From: Arthrobacter crystallopoietes
Lineage (GTDB): Bacteria; Actinomycetota; Actinomycetes; Actinomycetales; Micrococcaceae
Length of the DNA: 64,000 nucleotides
Assembly (NCBI RefSeq): GCF_017603825.1
Contig: NZ_CP072014.1
Coordinates: 992,001 to 1,056,000 of the forward strand
Reading direction: 5' to 3'
The notes below the pieces were generated by a model. The model made no database searches. It was given only the letters and a program-made list of their open reading frames with translations, and had not been told where the DNA came from. Shown here piece by piece: positions 54,701 to 62,440 of this stretch. Each line of letters opens with the position of its first letter. Within the stretch, counting starts at the first letter, position 1. The translations under genes were made by a program, and so were the position numbers.

Positions 54701-55450
54701 ATGACCAACACGACCGCCGGCTCCGACTTGCCGGCCACAGCGGCCGGGGAGCCGGAAGCCTTAGCCGGGCGTCCGCCGTCGTACTTGCTGCCGCTGCTCC
54801 AGCTCTCGGATTCCGCACTGCCTACCGGCGCCTTCAGCCACTCGTTCGGGCTGGAAAGCTATCTGGACCGGGGATTGGTCCATGATGAAGCCAGCTTCGG
54901 CCAATGGCTGGGGCAGTTCATCCACATCCAGCTGACGTACAGCGACGGAATGGCCATCCGGCTGGTGACGGAGGCCGGCTCGCGGGCAGAAATCCGACGA
55001 TTGGACCGGATGCTCGCGGCACAGGCGCTGCCCCGGCAGATCCGCCTGGCCGGCATCAAAATGGGCGGACGGATGCTGCAGATTGCGGCAGAAACCTTCG
55101 GCTGTCGGGCGCTGGACGAATACCTCGAGGACGTCGGCCGGGGAGTGTGCAGCGGTCACCCGGCCGTGGCCTTCGCGCTGGCCGGACGCAACCTCGGCGC
55201 ACCGCTGCCGGAGTTGCTGGCGACCTACCTGTTTTCCACCGTGACCTCATTGACGCAGAACGCCATCCGCGCCATCCCGATCGGCCAGAACGCCGGACAG
55301 CGCGTGCTGCGGCGGGCGCACGACGACGTCCTGGCCGCGGTCGCGCGGATTCCACACCTGGACACGGAGGACTTCGGCGCCGCCGCACCGGGGCTGGAAA
55401 TCGCGCAGATGCGGCACGAACGCCAGCGTGCGCGCATGTTCATGTCCTGA
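54701..55450 (+). CDS. ureF: Urease accessory protein UreF
   Basis: All-helical factor that acts as a gate for UreG during urease activation. The 249-residue protein has LLQLSDSALPTGAFSHSFGLESY near residues 33-55, the hallmark of UreF, and GHPAVAFALAGRNLGAPL in the second half. The first about 25 residues are a polar extension. It lies 12 bases after ureE; the following gap to ureG is 86 bases, the largest inside the accessory part of the operon. Confidence 0.95.
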   Translation: MTNTTAGSDLPATAAGEPEALAGRPPSYLLPLLQLSDSALPTGAFSHSFGLESYLDRGLVHDEASFGQWLGQFIHIQLTYSDGMAIRLVTEAGSRAEIRRLDRMLAAQALPRQIRLAGIKMGGRMLQIAAETFGCRALDEYLEDVGRGVCSGHPAVAFALAGRNLGAPLPELLATYLFSTVTSLTQNAIRAIPIGQNAGQRVLRRAHDDVLAAVARIPHLDTEDFGAAAPGLEIAQMRHERQRARMFMS

Positions 55451-55536
55451 CCCGGACCCCCCTCAACTGACATCCATCCGATCCCGAAGCCAGGAACACC
55501 ACCGGCGGCCGGGATGCAGAACGTAAGGAGTACATT

Positions 55537-56151
55537 ATGGAACCCATCAAGATCGGCATCGGCGGCCCCGTTGGAGCGGGCAAAACGCAGCTGGTTGAAC
55601 GGCTCACCCGGCACCTGAGCACGCACATATCGATGGCAGCCATCACTAACGACATCTACACCATCGAGGACGCAAAGATCCTCGCGGCCAACGGTATCCT
55701 GCCGCTGGACCGGATCATCGGGATCGAAACCGGGGGCTGCCCGCACACCGCCATCCGCGAGGATACGTCGATGAATTCCGCCGCTGTTGAAGAACTCAAG
55801 GAGCGCCACCCGGATCTGCAGGTAGTCTTCATCGAGAGCGGGGGCGACAATCTCTCCGCCACGTTCAGCCCCGAGCTGGTGGATTTCTCCATCTACATCA
55901 TCGACGTGGCCCAAGGCGAGAAGATTCCGCGCAAGGCCGGGCAGGGCATGATCAAATCCGACCTGTTCATTATCAACAAGACCGATTTGGCTCCGCATGT
56001 GGGTGCCGACCTGTCCGTGATGGAAGCGGATTCGAAGGAATTCCGCGGTGAGCGGCCCTTCTGCTTCACCAACCTGAAGACGGACGAAGGCCTGGACCAG
56101 GTCATCGACTGGCTGAAGCGCGATGTCCTGATGCTCGATCTGATCCAATGA
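55537..56151 (+). CDS. ureG: Urease accessory GTPase UreG
   Basis: SIMIBI GTPase coupling GTP hydrolysis to nickel insertion. The 204-residue protein has the P-loop [11 protein letters not shown] at residues 8-18, the conserved metal-binding CPH-type motif ([11 protein letters not shown]) near residue 70, and guanine-specificity NKTD. GTAAGGAG lies upstream. Its stop overlaps ureD by 4 bases. Confidence 0.97.
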   Translation: MEPIKIGIGGPVGAGKTQLVERLTRHLSTHISMAAITNDIYTIEDAKILAANGILPLDRIIGIETGGCPHTAIREDTSMNSAAVEELKERHPDLQVVFIESGGDNLSATFSPELVDFSIYIIDVAQGEKIPRKAGQGMIKSDLFIINKTDLAPHVGADLSVMEADSKEFRGERPFCFTNLKTDEGLDQVIDWLKRDVLMLDLIQ

Positions 56152-57026
56152 GCGCGCAGGCTGAACCACGTACTGCCGGCTCTTTGGCTGTTGCCTCCGG
56201 CCGGCCCACCGGTGAGCTGCGGCTCGAAATCGGACTGCGCGGGGGTCGGGGAATTGCGACCAGCCAGTTCCACCAAGGGGCACTGCGCGTCATCCGGCCG
56301 CACTATCTGGATGAGTCCGGGCAGGTCTGTTACGTCGTCGTCAATCCCGGCGGCGGCTATCTGGGCGGGGACGTCTATGAACTGGACGTCGACGTCGCAG
56401 CCGGTGCGCGGCTGCTCCTGACCACCCAGTCAGCGACGAAGGTGTACCGCACGCCGGGCAGTCATGCCTTCCAGCAGACCCGCCTCCGGTTGGGACCGGG
56501 GGCCAGCCTGGAGTACCTGCCGGACCAGCTGATCGCCTACCGGGACGCGTCCTACCGCCAGCACACAGTGGTGGAGCTCGATGGGCGGGCCTCCCTGGTG
56601 ATGGGTGAGATCGTCACACCCGGCTGGTCTCCGGACGGGACCTTGTTCCGGTACGACGAGGTGCGGCTCCGCAGCGACATTTATGTCGACGGCGCACTGC
56701 TGGCGCTGGACAACCTGGTCATCCGCCCCGCCCAGGCCGGTTCTCCGGTCACCGGCATGGTGTTCCTGGAGGATTACACGCACCTTGGCTCCCTGATGGT
56801 GGTGGACCGACGGGTTAACGCCGCCCTCGTCGACGAACTGTACGAGGTGCTCGGCCCCCTGGACCCCGAGGGACAGTTGGGCATCTCCCTGCTGGACGGA
56901 CCGGGCCTGGTGCTGCGGGCGCTTTCGGGCTCCACAGACGCGCTTAACATCCTGCTGCTGGCCGCAGTCGATCTGCTGCGCGGCCGCTGGTTCGGCCAGG
57001 GAAGGCTGGACCTGCGCAAATACTGA
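56148..57026 (+). CDS. ureD: Urease accessory protein UreD
   Basis: Scaffold that binds apo-urease and recruits UreF and UreG. The 292-residue protein has [42 protein letters not shown] and [14 protein letters not shown], the standard UreD core motifs. It is coupled to ureG by an ATGA overlap. Placement of ureD last, after ureG, is usual in actinobacteria. Confidence 0.95.
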   Translation: MSAQAEPRTAGSLAVASGRPTGELRLEIGLRGGRGIATSQFHQGALRVIRPHYLDESGQVCYVVVNPGGGYLGGDVYELDVDVAAGARLLLTTQSATKVYRTPGSHAFQQTRLRLGPGASLEYLPDQLIAYRDASYRQHTVVELDGRASLVMGEIVTPGWSPDGTLFRYDEVRLRSDIYVDGALLALDNLVIRPAQAGSPVTGMVFLEDYTHLGSLMVVDRRVNAALVDELYEVLGPLDPEGQLGISLLDGPGLVLRALSGSTDALNILLLAAVDLLRGRWFGQGRLDLRKY

Positions 57027-57104
57027 CATTGAAAACTGCTGACAAGGCGCCTGTCCGCGCCCCCAACTCAAGCCGGCCCTCGAACTGGCCGGAAAGGAGA
57101 GACG

Positions 57105-58157
57105 ATGAACGCCCGATTGACGGCATTGACCGGTTTGCATTACCTGGAGCGGGAGAAGCTGCCGCGGGCCCTCCGGATCGGAGCGACCTTCGCTGCGGTG
57201 GGAGCGCTGCACCTGGCGACGGTTGGGCTGCTGGCCTACTCGCTGTTGGCGGATGCTCACCCTCTGGCCCTGGGTTTGTTGCTCACCGCCTACCTGGCCG
57301 GCATCAAGCACAGTTATGACTGGGACCATATCGCCGCCATCGATAATTCCAGCCGGAAATTCGCGGCCCAGGGCAGGGCACCGGTCAGCGTCGGTTTCGC
57401 GTTCAGTTTCGGCCACAGCAGCGTTGTGCTGCTGGCGGGCATCCTGGTGGTCAGTGGCGCCAGCGTGATGGCAGCTGCACTGGAGGAAGGCTCCGCGGCC
57501 AACACCACGCTGGGCCTCATCGGGGCTGGCGTGTCAGCCTTATTCCTGCTGGCCATCGGCATCTTCAATGGCACCGCATTCCGGCGCACCGTGCAGCTGT
57601 ACCGGCGGGTGCGCGCCGGTGGCTTGGTCACTGGCCGGGACCTGCAACCACAGGGGCTTGTTGCCCGTCTGCTGGACAAGCCGCTCTCCCGGGTCAAACG
57701 CCCCCGTGACATCTACGTGCTGGGATTCCTCTTCGGCTTGGGCTTCGACACCGCCACGACGATAGCCTTCCTGCTGCTGACCGCCTCCGCGGCGCTCGCG
57801 GGCATTTCACCGCTGGCACTGATGGCGCTGCCGCTGGGTTTCACCGCGGCGATGACGCTCTGCGACACTGCCAACGGCCTGGCGATGATGAAGATGTACC
57901 GGACCGCCGTGCAGGATCCGGCGCGGCGCATCGGGTTCAATATGGTGGTCACCGGGCTGTCCGCGGTCTCTGCCCTGTTCGTCGCCGTCATTACCATCGC
58001 AGGAATCCTGCTTGAAGTCGCAGGCCTTCGGGATCCGCTGACTATCTTGCTGGGCAGTGTGGATCTGGGGCATGCCGGACTGCTGCTGGTGGCCGTCTTC
58101 CTGGCCGTGTGGGGTGCGGCCGCGCTGAACTGGCGCCGCCGGCCGGCGGCTGCCTAG
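57105..58157 (+). CDS. Nickel/cobalt permease (NiCoT, HoxN/NixA family)
   Basis: High-affinity nickel uptake protein of 350 residues with about eight membrane segments. The family signature HX4DH is His69-SYDW-Asp74-His75, and the second motif LGFDTATT is present near residue 210. The start has AAAGGAGAG. It lies 78 bases after ureD on the same strand, so it probably supplies nickel to the urease and belongs to the same transcript. Cobalt transport cannot be excluded from sequence alone. Confidence 0.93.
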   Translation: MNARLTALTGLHYLEREKLPRALRIGATFAAVGALHLATVGLLAYSLLADAHPLALGLLLTAYLAGIKHSYDWDHIAAIDNSSRKFAAQGRAPVSVGFAFSFGHSSVVLLAGILVVSGASVMAAALEEGSAANTTLGLIGAGVSALFLLAIGIFNGTAFRRTVQLYRRVRAGGLVTGRDLQPQGLVARLLDKPLSRVKRPRDIYVLGFLFGLGFDTATTIAFLLLTASAALAGISPLALMALPLGFTAAMTLCDTANGLAMMKMYRTAVQDPARRIGFNMVVTGLSAVSALFVAVITIAGILLEVAGLRDPLTILLGSVDLGHAGLLLVAVFLAVWGAAALNWRRRPAAA

Positions 58158-58326
58158 CCGAAGCCTCATGCCGGCGGCCCTGGTATTTCGGCAGCTGAAT
58201 GGATCGGATCGGGTGGAAACCTAGTCCGCTGGCCAACTGAGGACTAATATCAGTTCACATCAGTGTTGCCTGTGGGCACACGGGGGAAGCCCCGGGCATC
58301 ATCCGCCCGCGACCCCGAGGTAGGCC

Positions 58327-59778
58327 ATGAGCAACCCAGACACCAGCCGGTCGGTCCTGAGGCGCAAGCCGATCGATCTGGTTGACGACGAGTACACCGA
58401 CAGCGGACTCTTCAAGAGCCTGGGACTGTGGCAGCTGACGGCAATTGGCGTCGGCGGCATCATCGGTATTGGAATTTTCACGCTGGCCGGACTGGTGGCC
58501 AACGGCGGCGCCGACGCCGACCCGGTCGGCCCTGCCGTCATGATCGCGTTCCTGATCGCCGGCCTCGCCAGCGCCGCCGCGGCCCTGTCCTACGCCGAGT
58601 TCGCCGGCATGATCCCGCGCGCCGGCTCCGCCTACACCTACGGCTACGTTGCCTTGGGCGAAATCATCGGCTGGTTTATCGGCTGGGACCTGCTGCTGGA
58701 ATACACGGCCATCGTGGCGGTGGTGGCCATCGGCATCTCCGGCTACTTCGCCGAGTTCATGTCCGGAATCGGCGTGGACGTGCCGATCTGGATGCAGGGC
58801 ACAGCGGACACTATCGAGGGCGGCGTGGTCAATCTGCCGGCTATCGTGGTCTGCCTGTTCATCACCTGGATCCTGAGCCGGGGTACCAAGACTTTCGGCC
58901 GGTTCGAACTGGTTGCAGTGGGACTCAAGGTCCTGCTGATCCTGTTCATCATCGGCCTGGGTTTCTTCTTCGTCGACGTGGATAACTACACGCCGTTCAT
59001 GCCCTCTGGCTTCGGTGCGGTGTTCGCCGGCGCGGCCACGGTGTTCTTCGCGGTCTTCGGTTACGACGCCATGAGCACGGCCGCGGAAGAAGCCACGGAC
59101 GGCAAGAAGCACATGCCCAAAGCCATCCTGTACTCGCTGGCGATCGCCATGACACTCTACGTGCTGGCGACACTGGTGCTGACGGGCATGCAGAACTACA
59201 CCGACATCAGTCCCACCGCCGGTTTCGCATCCGCCTTCCAGAATGTCGGCCTGCCGGTGATCGCAACCATCATCTCGGCCTTCGCGGTCATCTCCATCCT
59301 GACCGTCATGTTGACGTTCCTGCTCGGAGTCACCCGCGTGTGGTTCTCCATGAGCCGCGATGGTTTGCTGCCCACCTGGTTTGCGGCAACGGACCGGCAC
59401 GGCACACCGCAGCGGGTCACCTGGATCGCCGGCATCGCGTCCGCCCTGCTGGCCGGCGTGTTCCCCATCCGGGCGGTGGCGGACCTGACCAACATCGGCA
59501 TTCTCGCCGCGTTCGTGGTGGTCTGCGTGGCCGTGATCGTGCTGCGCCGTACGCGGCCCGACGTGCACCGCACGTTCAAGCTGCCGTGGATGCCGGTGGT
59601 GCCCGCGTTCGGTGTGCTTTCCTCCGGATTCCTGATGCTGCAACTGCACTGGGAGACGTGGGTGAGGTTCGGCGTCTGGCTGGTGATCGGTCTGATCATC
59701 TACTTTTTCTACGGCCGCCGGCACTCGCTGATGAACCCGGAAAGCCCGCGCCACGGTCGCCACAAGACCCACACATGA
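58327..59778 (+). CDS. Amino acid permease (APC superfamily, cationic amino acid transporter-like)
   Basis: A 483-residue transporter with about 12 membrane segments. The N-terminal region VGGIIGIGIFTLAG around residues 44-57 is the substrate- and sodium-site motif of the APC superfamily. GRFELVAVGLKVLL and FFAVFGYDAMSTAAEE are typical of the CAT/YhdG group that carries basic amino acids. The substrate is inferred from family only. GAGG precedes the ATG. A terminator lies just after its stop. Confidence 0.88.
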   Translation: MSNPDTSRSVLRRKPIDLVDDEYTDSGLFKSLGLWQLTAIGVGGIIGIGIFTLAGLVANGGADADPVGPAVMIAFLIAGLASAAAALSYAEFAGMIPRAGSAYTYGYVALGEIIGWFIGWDLLLEYTAIVAVVAIGISGYFAEFMSGIGVDVPIWMQGTADTIEGGVVNLPAIVVCLFITWILSRGTKTFGRFELVAVGLKVLLILFIIGLGFFFVDVDNYTPFMPSGFGAVFAGAATVFFAVFGYDAMSTAAEEATDGKKHMPKAILYSLAIAMTLYVLATLVLTGMQNYTDISPTAGFASAFQNVGLPVIATIISAFAVISILTVMLTFLLGVTRVWFSMSRDGLLPTWFAATDRHGTPQRVTWIAGIASALLAGVFPIRAVADLTNIGILAAFVVVCVAVIVLRRTRPDVHRTFKLPWMPVVPAFGVLSSGFLMLQLHWETWVRFGVWLVIGLIIYFFYGRRHSLMNPESPRHGRHKTHT

Positions 59779-59784
59779 CACAAA

Positions 59785-59816
59785 GGTTCGCCTGCCGTTC
59801 TTCGGGCAGGCGAACC
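59785..59816 (+). terminator. Terminator after the amino acid permease gene
   Basis: A perfect 12-bp stem (59785-59796 and 59805-59816) has an 8-base loop. It ends only 13 bases before the next start codon. Confidence 0.75.
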
Positions 59817-59829
59817 GCATACTGGGAAC

Positions 59830-60954
59830 ATGCCGCAGGACACCGTCAGGATCGCCACCTACAACGCCAGCCTCAACCGCGCGGCCGAAGGCCAACTGGT
59901 GGCGGATCTGACCACGCAGGGCAATGCGCAGGCGCGGAACATTGCCGAGGTGGTCCAGCGGAACAACCCGGACATCCTGCTGCTCAACGAGTTCGACTAC
60001 GACCAGGACCATTCTGCCGTTGACCTGTTCCGGAAGAACTATCTGGAGGTCAGCCATCACGGCCAGGATCCCGTGAGCTACCCCTACGCCTACACCGCCG
60101 CATCGAACACGGGCGTTGACTCGGGACTGGATCTGAATAACGACGGCGAACTGGGAACCGCCGATGATGCGTTCGGCTTCGGCGAATTCGAGGGTCAATA
60201 CGGCATGGTGGTGCTGTCCAAATTCCCGATCGAGACGCCGGGCATCCGCACCTTCCGGACCTTCCGCTGGCGGGATATGCCGGGCAGCCTGATGCCCGCG
60301 GACTACTACTCCGTCGCGGCGCAGGACGCGCTGCGGCTTTCCAGCAAGTCCCACTGGGATGTGCCGGTGCGGATGGGCGGCAAGACGGTCCACGTGCTCA
60401 CGAGCCATCCGACGCCGCCGTCCTTCGACGGGGACGAGGACCGCAACGGGCGGCGGAACAATGACGAGATACGCTTCTGGGCGGACTACATCTCCGGGGG
60501 CAAGCAGGCCGACTATATTTACGACGATGCCGGGCAGCGCGGTGGCTTGAAGCCCGGGGAGCGGTTCGTCATCCTGGGCGACCAGAACTCGGACCCGAGG
60601 GACGGCGGCTCCTGGCCGGGGTCCATCGACCAGTTGCTGAAGCATCCTCGGGTCCAGGATCCGGAGCCCGCTTCAAGGGGAGCGGTGGAGGCAGCCAGAA
60701 GCCAGGGAGCCAGCAACATCAGCCATCTGGGTGATCCACGGCTGGACACGGCCGACTTCCAGGACCATCCGGCGCCCGGGAACCTGCGCGTCGACTACGT
60801 GCTGCCGTCCAGAAACCTTATCGTCAGCGGAGCCGGGGTCTTCTGGCCCGAGCCGGGGGAGCCTGGGTCTGATTTGACCGGCGAATTTCCGTTTCCGACC
60901 AGCGACCACCGGTTAGTCTGGGTGGATCTGAAGCTTCCGAAAGGTCCAGCGTGA
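59830..60954 (+). CDS. Endonuclease/exonuclease/phosphatase-family protein with an EF-hand-like loop
   Basis: A 374-residue EEP-fold hydrolase. It shows TYNASLNR at residues 10-17, ILLLNEFDYD (metal-binding Glu) near 49-58, HVLTSHPTPPSFDG, ILGDQNSDPRDGG and the C-terminal TSDHRLVWVDL with the catalytic Asp-His. A loop at residues 101-112 (DLNNDGELGTAD) fits the EF-hand calcium pattern exactly. There is no signal peptide, although related proteins are often secreted, and the terminator upstream leaves no room for a longer start. CATACT lies 6 nt before the ATG. Substrate unknown. Confidence 0.82.
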   Translation: MPQDTVRIATYNASLNRAAEGQLVADLTTQGNAQARNIAEVVQRNNPDILLLNEFDYDQDHSAVDLFRKNYLEVSHHGQDPVSYPYAYTAASNTGVDSGLDLNNDGELGTADDAFGFGEFEGQYGMVVLSKFPIETPGIRTFRTFRWRDMPGSLMPADYYSVAAQDALRLSSKSHWDVPVRMGGKTVHVLTSHPTPPSFDGDEDRNGRRNNDEIRFWADYISGGKQADYIYDDAGQRGGLKPGERFVILGDQNSDPRDGGSWPGSIDQLLKHPRVQDPEPASRGAVEAARSQGASNISHLGDPRLDTADFQDHPAPGNLRVDYVLPSRNLIVSGAGVFWPEPGEPGSDLTGEFPFPTSDHRLVWVDLKLPKGPA

Positions 60955-60976
60955 ACCGGGCGGCCAGGCGGGTGTC

Positions 60977-61510
60977 CTAACCTTTGCGGCGCTGCCAGGC
61001 CAGGCTGTGGAGGGCCAGTGCGGTGGCGAGAGCCATCAGGCCGCCGGCAACGAGGCCAGGCGAGAGGACGCCGAGGAGGTACATCCACTCCGGCGAGCCG
61101 AAGCCCGAGCTGGCGCCGAACGGATCGTTCATGAACGCCATTGGACCCACGGCGGCCCAGACGCCCAACGCGGTGGCGCCTGTTCCAAGCAGCCAGAGGG
61201 CCAGCAGGAACGGATTGAACTTCGACCGTGTGGGCGGAGCAGCATCGTGCCCTTCTTCGCGTCCGGCCAGCTCGGGCGGAACGACTTCGGAGATGCCCGC
61301 CGCGCCGGTCAGGTCGGAGGAAGTGGAAGGGGCTGCCGGAGCTGCAGCGAAACCGACGTCAGCGCCGGCGCTACCCGCCTTGCCGGGGGTGCCGGCGTAA
61401 CGCGCTGTCCGGCCCGCGGGGTCCGCGGAAAGGTCCTGCGGCCTGCCCTCGGCCGGTATCCGGTGCCCGCGCTGGTAGATCGGGTCGTACCGGTCATCGA
61501 ACTGCGTCAT
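60977..61510 (-). CDS. Hypothetical membrane protein with long polar N-terminus
   Basis: A 177-residue protein starting at the ATG behind GGGGGGC; a TTG four codons upstream is less likely. Residues 1-95 are polar, Ala/Gly/Pro-rich and probably disordered. Two membrane segments follow at about residues 98-118 and 142-168, and the C-terminus is basic. I recognise no family. It is convergent with the EEP gene, 22 bases away, and has no visible operon partner. Confidence 0.72.
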   Translation of the reverse strand: MTQFDDRYDPIYQRGHRIPAEGRPQDLSADPAGRTARYAGTPGKAGSAGADVGFAAAPAAPSTSSDLTGAAGISEVVPPELAGREEGHDAAPPTRSKFNPFLLALWLLGTGATALGVWAAVGPMAFMNDPFGASSGFGSPEWMYLLGVLSPGLVAGGLMALATALALHSLAWQRRKG

Positions 61511-61563
61511 GGCGCCCCCCAAATCTCTTGCAGAAGAATCTACCCGAACTTCGGCTGCGCTGT

Positions 61564-61569
61564 TAGGCT
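61564..61569 (+). promoter_or_regulatory. -10 hexamer upstream of a 7-codon leaderless ORF
   Basis: TAGGCT ends 7 nt before ATG 61577. Transcription would start at or next to that ATG. Confidence 0.4.
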
Positions 61570-61576
61570 TGCACGC

Positions 61577-61600
61577 ATGGGAACACTGATTTTCGAGTAG
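61577..61600 (+). CDS. Possible 7-residue leaderless leader peptide (MGTLIFE)
   Basis: ATG to TAG encodes MGTLIFE directly after a -10-like hexamer. It lies 178 bases before the next small gene. It could be a leader peptide or chance; no attenuator structure is obvious. Confidence 0.3.
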   Translation: MGTLIFE

Positions 61601-61778
61601 AGACGGTCTCCGCTGTACCGGCCGGCTCCAAAGCTGCCCTAAAGAAAATCCTGCTTGTTGAGGCTGTGCCTCCGAGTTCTTTTCCCGTACCTTTTGATGA
61701 AAAGACCCGTTTTTGCCGGGCTCTGTTCCGGCTTCTGGCGCACCCTCTCAGGCGTACATCGTAAAAAACGGAGGAACC

Positions 61779-62006
61779 ATGACCACCATCGACAACAACC
61801 CTGACGCGGCCAAGGCCGAACTCAACGTCCATCTTGCCCCCGCTGCCGCAGAGAAACTGAGCAAAGAGCAGCAGAAGCGGCTCGCCGACGCCAAGGGTGC
61901 CAAGAGCCCGGGGGATCTGCCCGGCTGGCACAGCATCGGCAACAGCCACAAGCCCACGCATGCGAGCAACAGGCGCGGGCCGGCAGAAAAGAAGGTCCGC
62001 TGGTAG
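61779..62006 (+). CDS. Small basic hypothetical protein
   Basis: A 75-residue soluble protein starting at the ATG that follows a strong GGAGGAA site. It is rich in Lys, Ala, Asn and His. The C-terminal half (GDLPGWHSIGNSHKPTHASN, then a basic end) has a striking Trp/His/Pro pattern. There is no cysteine or membrane segment. I recognise no family. A transcript from 61577 would have a leader of about 200 nt. Confidence 0.7.
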   Translation: MTTIDNNPDAAKAELNVHLAPAAAEKLSKEQQKRLADAKGAKSPGDLPGWHSIGNSHKPTHASNRRGPAEKKVRW

Positions 62007-62038
62007 CAGCGGGTCCTACCACTGACAACCCCCAACCC

Positions 62039-62088
62039 ACGGCGCAGGCTCCGATTCAGCCGCAGGATTGGACCGGAGCCTGCGCCGT
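62039..62088. terminator. Bidirectional hairpin between the small basic gene and ptsH
   Basis: A perfect 15-bp inverted repeat (62039-62053 and 62074-62088) with a 20-base loop lies between convergent genes. Confidence 0.7.
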
Positions 62089-62135
62089 TGCCGGAGCCGG
62101 AATGCCGGCCCCGGCGACGCTGCCAGCGGCAGATG

Positions 62136-62414
62136 TTATTCGGCGTCGTGGTCCGTTTCGAGCACCTGCACCAGGGCCTCGAGGGCCGCATCGGCGCCGT
62201 CGCCCTCGGCCCGCAGCACTACCTTGGAGCCGTGCTCGGCGCCCAGGCTCATCAGGGACAGGATGCTGGAGGCGTCCATGGCCTCGTCGGCGGGGGCGCC
62301 TTCCATCGCGATGGTCACTTCCACCGGCTGGTCGCCGGCGGCCTCGGCGAAAATGGCTGCCGGGCGGGCGTGCAGGCCAACGCGGCTGGCTACGGTTGCG
62401 ATACGTTCGGGCAT
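62136..62414 (-). CDS. ptsH: HPr phosphocarrier protein
   Basis: Small phosphocarrier of the sugar phosphotransferase system. Of 92 residues, the active-site histidine is His15 in GLHARPAA, and the regulatory serine region is Ser50 in ASSILSLMSLGA. The ATG has AGGAGAAA. It lies 26 bases downstream of ptsI on the same strand, so the two are co-transcribed. Confidence 0.95.
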   Translation of the reverse strand: MPERIATVASRVGLHARPAAIFAEAAGDQPVEVTIAMEGAPADEAMDASSILSLMSLGAEHGSKVVLRAEGDGADAALEALVQVLETDHDAE

Positions 62415-62440
62415 GGTTTCTCCTTTGTGACGGGACGTGC

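Noticed and set aside
58255-60645. A 796-codon open frame on the minus strand opposite the permease and EEP genes
   Set aside because: It spans two unrelated real genes and their terminator. Its composition (His/Asp/Gly-rich) is that of a shadow frame.
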